Below, piece after piece: positions 58,646-64,000 of a DNA stretch of 64,000 nucleotides. Numbering within the stretch: position 1 is the first letter of the stretch; each line of letters begins with the position of its first letter. Origin of the DNA: Halobaculum sp. XH14 (GTDB taxonomy: Archaea; Halobacteriota; Halobacteria; Halobacteriales; Haloferacaceae); the NCBI RefSeq assembly GCF_032116555.1, contig NZ_CP134949.1:2170001-2234000 (forward strand), given 5' to 3'. The notes beneath the pieces were generated by a model. It did no database searches, had not been told where the DNA came from, and worked only from the letters and a program-made list of their open reading frames with translations. The translations under genes were made by a program, and so were the position numbers.

Positions 58646-59325
58646 ATCTGAGTAGCCGCAGCATCATGGAATGCCGTGAGAGGGACGGGGCTGCTGCAGA
58701 CGACAGGCCCGAGTACGTAGAGGATGCTCTACAGCAAAGGCGTCGGGTTGGTTGGCGTTCAGGAAAGCCTCTCGTACAGCATCCTGAGGGGGTAGACGAA
58801 GATCTTGTACTCGGGGAGGATGTTAGCGAAGCGTACAGCCACTATGTCCGTGGCAGTGACCTGTACTTGCCTGAAGCAGGGGAGTTCTTGGCAAAACTAT
58901 TCGACGCAGTGGATTCTGTGGAGGATGCTGCCGAGGAACTGAATTCTGACGGGTCCACTGTTCGGAAGGCTGCAGATCTCCACGGACTTGAGATTCCTGA
59001 AGGGGGTGAATCCGCAGACGAGGGTACAGAAGATAAAATTAAGCTCCCTTCTGGAGAGTGCATCCCCCTTGAAGTGTGCTGCAGACCCGTCCATTCAGAC
59101 CCCCGTGTTCTGACGCAGCTACTCGCCACGGAGGGCATGGGGGTCGAAGAGGCGGCACGCTGGTTCAGCGAAACTGTAGGCGAACAGGTCTCGCCTCAGG
59201 ACGTTCGTGAGGCGGCTCAAGACTGCAACCTCCTACGCGGTGGAGGGGATTCCAGCAGCCCAATCCCTGATAGGCGGCGAACGGTGACGGCTGAGGACAG
59301 GGATGTAGTCAGCACACCGTGGTGA
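58642..59325 (+). CDS. Element protein with two HTH-like modules
   Basis: A 227-residue acidic protein. Two helical segments look related and HTH-like: FLAKLFDAVDSVEDAAEELNSDGSTVRKAADLHGLEIPE (about residues 80-118) and VLTQLLATEGMGVEEAARWFSETVGEQVSPQDVREAAQDCNLL (about 155-200). Each is an approximate copy of the other with a longer loop. Between them is GECIPLEVCCRPVHSDPR. Proteins of this kind recur on haloarchaeal plasmids and proviruses. A DNA-binding role is inferred. Confidence 0.6.
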   Translation: MNLSSRSIMECRERDGAAADDRPEYVEDALQQRRRVGWRSGKPLVQHPEGVDEDLVLGEDVSEAYSHYVRGSDLYLPEAGEFLAKLFDAVDSVEDAAEELNSDGSTVRKAADLHGLEIPEGGESADEGTEDKIKLPSGECIPLEVCCRPVHSDPRVLTQLLATEGMGVEEAARWFSETVGEQVSPQDVREAAQDCNLLRGGGDSSSPIPDRRRTVTAEDRDVVSTPW

Positions 59326-59328
59326 GGG

Positions 59329-59640
59329 ATGGCTGTAGCGACGAATGGCGCGGAAAGCGATTCGCCAGCTGAGGTGCTTCGGGAGGCGGCACCTCTGTCC
59401 CGCGAATCGCTGTATAGTGAAGAGGTAGTGACGGCCCTATGGGAAGAGGCGGAACAGAACCCACGGACAGGTGCCGCTTCCGTCTACGAGTGCGCAGAGG
59501 TGTATCGGGCTTTCGAGCACAGCCCTGCTCACACGTACGAGATTGCGACGGCACTGAATTACCACGACCTGTGCAGCGTGCCGAGTAAACGAACTAGTAC
59601 CGCGTTTCGGGCGGAATTAGAACACAACGCCCCTTGTTAG
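59329..59640 (+). CDS. Third gene of the operon, small helical protein
   Basis: A 103-residue protein starting three bases after the previous stop. It is helical, with SLYSEEVVTALWEEAEQNPRTG and a possible HTH in VYECAEVYRAFEHSPAHTYEIATALNYHDL. It has three cysteines, one at the C-terminal end. Likely part of the same regulatory or replication unit as the two genes before it. Unknown family. Confidence 0.6.
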   Translation: MAVATNGAESDSPAEVLREAAPLSRESLYSEEVVTALWEEAEQNPRTGAASVYECAEVYRAFEHSPAHTYEIATALNYHDLCSVPSKRTSTAFRAELEHNAPC

Positions 59641-59653
59641 ATAATCCCGATCC

Positions 59654-60463
59654 TCAGGATTCCTCTGCGTGCTCAATTATCGCCTCAATCTTTCTCAAGT
59701 CGTCTTCATCGTACTCCCCATATTTGTCCCGTCGTTCGATTCTCTCAAGAATATTCAGCAGCAGTGAGCGGTCACTGCGGGTGAGGGAAGTGAAATTGTC
59801 GGCATCCATCATCATCATACTGCCAAGCCAGAACCAGTGTGGTTCTCTCTGGCTGTCTTTATCCAGTAGCGCCTCAAGTCGCTCAATTAGGACTTGTTTC
59901 TTCTGAGATTCCAATACATCCCCCTCTTCTAACATTTCGAGTGCCTTCGGAAATTCCTCACGTAGCCGCTCTTCCTGACTGTGGAGAATCTGTTTTTGCT
60001 TTCTTCCCGTCCATGTGAATAGGATGAACATGAAGGGAATCATGGACGACATAAATGCCGACACTACAGTCTCCGAACTAATGCTTTGAACCGAAACCTC
60101 AAATTGTTCAGCAGCGACGATGAAGATAGCCACGACCCCGAAGCCAACAATAGAGAACAGATAGAGGCTTGAGAATATTCTATCAACCCTGTCAGAGGTT
60201 ATCACATCGCCGTTTGCGACATGAGAATTGAGTATGAGCTTGTACAGTAGGAATATAAAGACAATCGCGGCAAGTATCGTAGTTGCGACATTCAGCGCGA
60301 AATTGTCAAAGAGATCGTTGAAGAAGGCCGTGATATATCCTGCAAACAGGGAGAGGGCTACGAGGATTTGGATTCTCTCTTGGTGCTGTTCTTCCCGCTC
60401 TTTTGACTGACGCCTTAGTTCCTCAAGTAGAATCCCTGAGTCAGACGAATCTTTGTCAGCCAT
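59654..60463 (-). CDS. Four-helix membrane protein with cytoplasmic coiled coil
   Basis: A 269-residue protein. A polar N-terminal coiled-coil-like helix (LLEELRRQSKEREEQHQERIQ) is followed by four transmembrane helices (about residues 32-53, 58-83, 98-123 and 133-155). A charged C-terminal region (about 157-269) contains a helical segment KQKQILHSQEERLREEFPKALEMLEEGDVL and a late acidic helix. No enzyme motif. Monocistronic, opposite strand to its neighbours; probably cargo such as an exclusion or defence protein, but nothing proves that. The start at 60,463 is preferred over an upstream one that adds histidine/cysteine residues. Confidence 0.7.
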   Translation of the reverse strand: MADKDSSDSGILLEELRRQSKEREEQHQERIQILVALSLFAGYITAFFNDLFDNFALNVATTILAAIVFIFLLYKLILNSHVANGDVITSDRVDRIFSSLYLFSIVGFGVVAIFIVAAEQFEVSVQSISSETVVSAFMSSMIPFMFILFTWTGRKQKQILHSQEERLREEFPKALEMLEEGDVLESQKKQVLIERLEALLDKDSQREPHWFWLGSMMMMDADNFTSLTRSDRSLLLNILERIERRDKYGEYDEDDLRKIEAIIEHAEES

Positions 60464-60649
60464 ATGAGTACCAAAATACGACAGGATGTAAAATATACCG
60501 TCACCACAGTGTAAGTGAAAAGTCTCCCGAGTTCTCGCGTATTTATCGTCCACTAATCGGATTTGACCCCACCCTCTAAAGACCTAAAGAAGCCACCGTG
60601 GGGGTGGAGTTTATTGTGATCCCATACGGTTTGCCGAGCGGAGATTCAA

Positions 60650-60928
60650 ATGAGCGTCCCGAAGGACTACGAAGTAGATTTTGATGCAAAGCAAATCCCT
60701 GTTTGGTTCATCGATGAAGGCGAGACCATCGCCTATCACCTGTATCCAGACTGTGGACACATTGAGCATCGGAAGGACAGGGAGCTTTCGAAGCGGACGA
60801 TTAGTTGGGATCGAGACAAGTTTGTCGGGATTGAGGATTTCAAAGAGCAAATTAGAAGCGGACGCCATATGTGCGGTCACTGTTTGCCTCGGTTCCGAGA
60901 CGCGTGGTTTGCACACGATATGAAATAG
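60650..60928 (+). CDS. Small zinc-finger-like protein
   Basis: A 92-residue protein with two knuckles: YHLYPDCGHIEHRKD (about residues 27-41) and MCGHCLPRFRD (about 76-86). Together these give C-x-H and CxxC ligands for one metal in a treble-clef-like layout. There is no HNH catalytic pair. Nucleic-acid binding is inferred. Its leader is AT-rich and it stands alone between two gaps. Confidence 0.65.
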   Translation: MSVPKDYEVDFDAKQIPVWFIDEGETIAYHLYPDCGHIEHRKDRELSKRTISWDRDKFVGIEDFKEQIRSGRHMCGHCLPRFRDAWFAHDMK

Positions 60929-61208
60929 AGTGACGGCGCTCGCGCCTTTATCCCCCACCACGGTGGAGTAGAGGGACCTGCTCACTCAGCCTAATATAGC
61001 CACGTGTGGGGTTTCAGACCCTGTTCGAACCGATAACGACGTAACATTCTACCGCTTAGATGGATGGAATTCATTCAATTCCGTCCAACACTCTGCTGTA
61101 GGTCCCAAAGTAACCCCTCCGACAGAGTGCACGGCTTCCCGTACGCGCATCTAATAGAAAATTGTGGCAGGGAAAACGTCTAATGGTTGTCCTGAATGGC
61201 ATGATCAT

Positions 61209-61565
61209 ATGCCAGTCGTTGACTTCAACAGTGCCATAGATGAGGTTGTGATAGCTGCTTACGAATTTCTGGAATGCGAATCAAAGTTTTGCGATCAATA
61301 CAGCGTTTCAGATTCTGAGGAAGGCAAAGAGATTACGTTCCATGACAGTTCCGATATGGAGGGTATCTACAGCGTTTCAGATGAGAATGGTGGAGTAACT
61401 GTAGTTTGGACAGTCTTAGAGGAAGCCGATGAAAGAACTCCCAAACCAGGTTCAATTGATAGCGCCTTTGACGACTTTGATGTGGCCCTAAGAGAAACAT
61501 CAGCAACGAAGGTGCAAGTTCGTAGGGAAGCAGAGAAGAGGGGGATTGCAGTTGGGGACAACTAG
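61209..61565 (+). CDS. Acidic soluble protein of unknown function
   Basis: A 118-residue protein: MPVVDFNSAIDEVVIAAYEFLECESKFC, then an acidic YSVSDSEEGKEITFHDSSDMEGIYSV repeat-like region, and a helical tail ending in RREAEKRGIAVGDN. The phrase YSVSD occurs twice about 25 residues apart. No motif is recognised. A start at GTG 61,164 would add 15 residues. Last gene before the right attachment site. The 280-base gap to its left holds GGAATT-CATTC-AATTCC near 61,067 and no gene. Confidence 0.6.
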   Translation: MPVVDFNSAIDEVVIAAYEFLECESKFCDQYSVSDSEEGKEITFHDSSDMEGIYSVSDENGGVTVVWTVLEEADERTPKPGSIDSAFDDFDVALRETSATKVQVRREAEKRGIAVGDN

Positions 61566-61744
61566 TCACAACACAGGGGAAAGAACTAGGTTATTGGCGA
61601 TTTGACTACCCTCTGAGTGCGGTACGGCACATAGGCACGTCCACAAGATGACTGGATTCCATGACGCTCCACGGGCTCAAGTATATCAAGCACGCGGAGC
61701 AGCCTGGATGCCCCCTTGCGAATATGAGGCGTCCATTCCCTGGA

Positions 61745-61817
61745 TGGGCTCGGGCGGAGTTGAACCACCGATCTCTTCCTTGTAAGGGAAGCGTCATGAC
61801 CACTAGACCACGAGCCC
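61745..61817 (-). tRNA. tRNA-Val (anticodon UAC)
   Basis: A complete tRNA: acceptor GGGCUCG/CGAGCCC plus discriminator A, D arm GUCUAGUGGUCAUGAC, anticodon arm CUUCC-CUUACAA-GGAAG (UAC) and T arm GGUGG-UUCAACU-CCGCC. The 3' part (61,745-61,778) is supplied by the integrated element. It restores the gene that integration split. CCA is not encoded. A TATA-like GCGTTATTCG lies about 33 bases upstream on the minus strand. Confidence 0.93.
61750..61778 (-). other. Right attachment site inside tRNA-Val
   Basis: 29 bases spanning the T arm and part of the anticodon arm, identical to the left site once its 59-base insert is removed. To the right the tRNA continues into chromosomal sequence; to the left is the element-supplied 3' end. 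Confidence 0.8.
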
Positions 61818-61910
61818 GCACGCGAACGAAACCCATCGATTCGAATAACGCTTGCCCTTCCCGCCGACGGGTGCGACACGCTTTCACCGCCGGGACACGA
61901 GAGCCGCGAC

Positions 61911-62405
61911 GTGGATCGCCGCCGCCTCGCCGTCCCCGCGTTGCTTGCACTCGGCGTCGGAATCGCGGTCGTCCTCGCGTTCGCGCCCGGCCTGCTCACC
62001 GGCCTCGAGTACGACCGGACGACCGTCACGGCCGTTGACGCGAACGGCACGGAACTCGACACGATCGACGTCCGCGTGGCCGACACCTACTGGAAGCGCT
62101 ACACCGGCCTGAGTGACGCCGACCGACTCCCCGACGGCGAGGGGATGTTGTTCGTCCACCCCGGCGGCGGCGAGCACGCCTACGTGATGCGCGGGATGGC
62201 GTTCCCGCTGGACATCGTCTTCGTCGCCGCCGACGGCACCGTCACGCGCGTCCATCACGCGGAGCTCCCGCCGGCCGGCACGAGCGGCGGCGACCTCACG
62301 CGCTATCGCGGCACGGGAACGTACGTTCTCGAGGTGCCGTACGGCTACACGAACGAGACGGGCATCGACGCCGGCGACCGCATCGTCATCGGGGGCGAGT
62401 ACTGA
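61911..62405 (+). CDS. DUF192 family protein
   Basis: A 164-residue protein with an N-terminal hydrophobic anchor (residues 7-29) and a DUF192 domain: VRVADTYWKRYTGLSDADRLPDGEGMLFVHPGG, HAYVMRGMAFPLDIVFVAADGTV and the terminal YVLEVPYGYTNETGIDAGDRI. The family is small and secreted or membrane-anchored, with no established reaction. GTG start, 94 bases after the tRNA. One NET sequon is present in the extracellular part. Confidence 0.88.
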   Translation: MDRRRLAVPALLALGVGIAVVLAFAPGLLTGLEYDRTTVTAVDANGTELDTIDVRVADTYWKRYTGLSDADRLPDGEGMLFVHPGGGEHAYVMRGMAFPLDIVFVAADGTVTRVHHAELPPAGTSGGDLTRYRGTGTYVLEVPYGYTNETGIDAGDRIVIGGEY

Positions 62406-62472
62406 GCCCGAAGCCGGCCCGTTTCGATTCGAAGCGAACCCTTTAGGGCGGCGGCTTCTTCCAGTCTGACCA

Positions 62473-64000
62473 ATGAGTCACCCCGCCGAGGAGGACGACC
62501 CCTTCGAGGACGTCCGTGAGCGCACGGACAACGCGATGCGCCGCCTCTTCCAGGAGTACGGACGGGAAAACTGGTACCAGTTCACCGTCGGGCTCGTCGC
62601 CAGCGTCTTCGCCCGGGTGCTCGACCTCTTCCCGCCGCTCGTGCTCGGCGTCGCCATCGACGCGCTGTTCAACCCCGAGACGGACATCTCCTACGCGGAG
62701 GCCACCGCCGACCTGCTCCCCGGAATCACGCCGGCGATGCTCGCCGGGGTCATTCCGGCCGGCAGGCAGGGCCAGTTCGAACTCTCCATCGCGCTCATCG
62801 CGCTCGGCTTCTTCGGCGGGGCGGCGTTCCACTGGTCGCGCAACTGGGGGTGGAACTCGTTCGCCCAGAACATCCAGCACAGCATCCGCGTCGACACGTA
62901 CAACAAGATGCAGCGGCTGAACATGGACTTCTTCGCCGACAAGCAGACCGGCGAGATGATGTCGATCCTCTCGAACGACGTGAACCGGCTCGAACGGTTC
63001 CTCAACGACGGGATGAACTCCTTCTTCCGGCTCTCGGTGATGGTCGTCGCCATCGCGGTCATCCTCTTCTCGCTCAACTGGCAGCTGGCCCTGGTCGCGC
63101 TCGTCCCGGTCCCGCTCATCGCCTTCTTCACCTGGAAGTTCATCGAGACCATCCAGCCGAAGTACGCCGACGTCCGCTCGTCGGTCGGCGCGATGAACTC
63201 CCGGCTGGAGAACAACCTCGGCGGCATCCAGGTCATCAAGACGTTCAACACGGAGAACTTCGAGTCCGACCGCGTCGACGACGTGTCGATGGACTACTTC
63301 GACGCGAACTGGGACGCCATCGAGACGCGCATCAAGTTCTTCCCGGGCCTGCGGGTCATCGCCGGCATCGGCTTCGTGCTGACGTTCCTCGTCGGCGGCC
63401 TCTGGGTGTTCTCGGGCCCGCCATGGTTCTTCACGGGCACGCTCGAACTCGGCCAGTTCGTCATCTTCATCACGCTCACCCAGCGGTTCATCTGGCCGAT
63501 GGCGCAGTTCGGGCAGATCATCAACATGTACCAGCGGGCCCGCGCGTCCTCCTCGCGCATCTTCGGGCTGATGGACGAGCCCTCCCGCATCACCGAGGAT
63601 CCCGACGCCGAGGAACTGGTCGTCGGGGACGGCGACGTCGTCTACGACGACGTCACGTTCGGCTACGACGAGGCCGAGACCATCATCGAGGACGTGAGCT
63701 TCGACGTCGAGGGCGGCGAGACGCTCGCGCTCGTCGGTCCGACCGGCGCGGGCAAGTCCACGGTCCTGAAGCTCCTCCTCCGGATGTACGACGTGAACGA
63801 GGGCTCGATCACCATCGACGGGCAGGACCTCCGGGACGTCACCATCCCGAGCCTCCGCCGGCAGGTCGGCTACGTGAGCCAGGAGACGTTCATGTTCTAC
63901 GGCACGGTGAAGGACAACATCGCCTACGGCACGTTCGACGCCGACGACGAGGCGATCGTCGAGGCAGCGAAGGCCGCCGAGGCCCACGAGTTCATCCGGA
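62473..64000 (+). CDS. ABC transporter, fused permease-ATPase, truncated by window end
   Basis: The frame runs to the end of the window (509 codons so far of an expected 600 or more). The N-terminal half has six transmembrane helices in the exporter fold, with DTYNKMQRLNMDFFADKQTGEMMSILSNDVNRLERF as a cytoplasmic coupling region. The ATPase shows Walker A LVGPTGAGKST and Q-loop VGYVSQETFMF; the signature and Walker B lie beyond the window. It functions as a homodimeric exporter. Substrate unknown. TATA-like sequence before the start is weak (CTTTAGGG near 62,441). Confidence 0.93.
   Translation, partial: MSHPAEEDDPFEDVRERTDNAMRRLFQEYGRENWYQFTVGLVASVFARVLDLFPPLVLGVAIDALFNPETDISYAEATADLLPGITPAMLAGVIPAGRQGQFELSIALIALGFFGGAAFHWSRNWGWNSFAQNIQHSIRVDTYNKMQRLNMDFFADKQTGEMMSILSNDVNRLERFLNDGMNSFFRLSVMVVAIAVILFSLNWQLALVALVPVPLIAFFTWKFIETIQPKYADVRSSVGAMNSRLENNLGGIQVIKTFNTENFESDRVDDVSMDYFDANWDAIETRIKFFPGLRVIAGIGFVLTFLVGGLWVFSGPPWFFTGTLELGQFVIFITLTQRFIWPMAQFGQIINMYQRARASSSRIFGLMDEPSRITEDPDAEELVVGDGDVVYDDVTFGYDEAETIIEDVSFDVEGGETLALVGPTGAGKSTVLKLLLRMYDVNEGSITIDGQDLRDVTIPSLRRQVGYVSQETFMFYGTVKDNIAYGTFDADDEAIVEAAKAAEAHEFIR

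Larger units (their letters stand above)
54580..61778. mobile_element. Integrated element in tRNA-Val (about 7.2 kb)
   Basis: Bounded by the att repeats at the left (54,504-54,591) and right (61,750-61,778), with a tyrosine recombinase at the left edge and an intact tRNA-Val rebuilt at the right edge. The interior is clearly AT-richer and has longer leaders and Shine-Dalgarno-like sites, unlike the flanks. The gene order is recombinase, RHH, TFIIB-like, RHH, two small minus-strand genes, a three-gene operon, a membrane protein, a zinc-finger protein and an acidic protein. No structural virus gene or replication initiator is recognised. Confidence 0.85.

Noticed and set aside
61661-62038. Plus-strand frame through tRNA-Val
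   Set aside because: It runs across the tRNA and the attachment site, with basic, low-complexity translation and no start signal.
62443-63987. A 514-codon minus-strand open frame at the window end
   Set aside because: It is antisense to the ABC exporter, whose Walker and transmembrane features are clear, and its composition (Asp/Arg/Val/His) is typical of antisense GC-rich DNA.

Overview
The window is chromosomal DNA of a halophilic archaeon (class Halobacteria). The evidence is very high GC, acidic proteomes, mostly leaderless genes with a TATA box about 27 bases before the start codon, and family content: RPA1-RPAP1-RPE operon, aCPSF1/FttA, halocyanin, NucS, DUF371/DUF373/MTH865 proteins and tandem CspA genes. 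Genus cannot be fixed from the sequence alone.

Layout. 1-10 kb: housekeeping genes (DUF368 end, DUF371, endonuclease III, termination ribonuclease aCPSF1, a PAC2-type proteasome chaperone, aldo/keto reductase, DUF373, RidA, SppA). 11-19 kb: a coiled-coil protein, the single-strand DNA-binding operon rpa1-rpap1-rpe, a short-chain dehydrogenase, a DsbA-like protein and a zinc-ribbon/TetR pair. 19-24 kb: haem-copper oxidase subunit I with a small membrane partner, and a PQQ-type sugar dehydrogenase lipoprotein. 24-34 kb: mutS, an AIM24-type protein, a Fic protein, mutL, KDG kinase and a cupin. 34-49 kb: M42 peptidase, halocyanin, a sulfatase-like protein and glycosyltransferase, S9 peptidase, a GAF/PAS sensor, the methylmalonyl-CoA mutase small subunit with MeaB, a thiolase/DUF35 pair and ribosomal protein L16. 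49-54.3 kb: NucS, two cold-shock proteins, a sequon-rich DUF4397 secreted protein, a frameshifted DoxX-like gene and tRNA-Phe. 61.9-64 kb: a DUF192 protein and the start of an ABC exporter.

The accessory region is a 7.2-kb integrated element (about 54,580-61,778) that is clearly AT-richer than its surroundings. It sits in tRNA-Val(UAC). The intact tRNA is at its right end and a decayed copy of the tRNA 3' end is at its left end, next to a tyrosine recombinase. The element carries two small ribbon-helix-helix-like proteins, a protein that looks like a truncated TFIIB without a zinc ribbon, a three-gene overlapping operon, a four-helix membrane protein, a small zinc-finger protein and a 536-base gene-poor stretch full of hairpins. 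No capsid, spike, packaging or recognisable replication gene is seen, so it may be a satellite, a mini-plasmid or a domesticated provirus. A 59-base palindromic piece resembling an IS200/IS605 right end interrupts the left attachment site.

Outside the element the main unexplained structures are: a mosaic family of intergenic palindromic repeats (four copies, one with perfect 20-base inverted ends); a 17-base motif placed identically upstream of two TATA boxes; and a hairpin cluster before the halocyanin gene.
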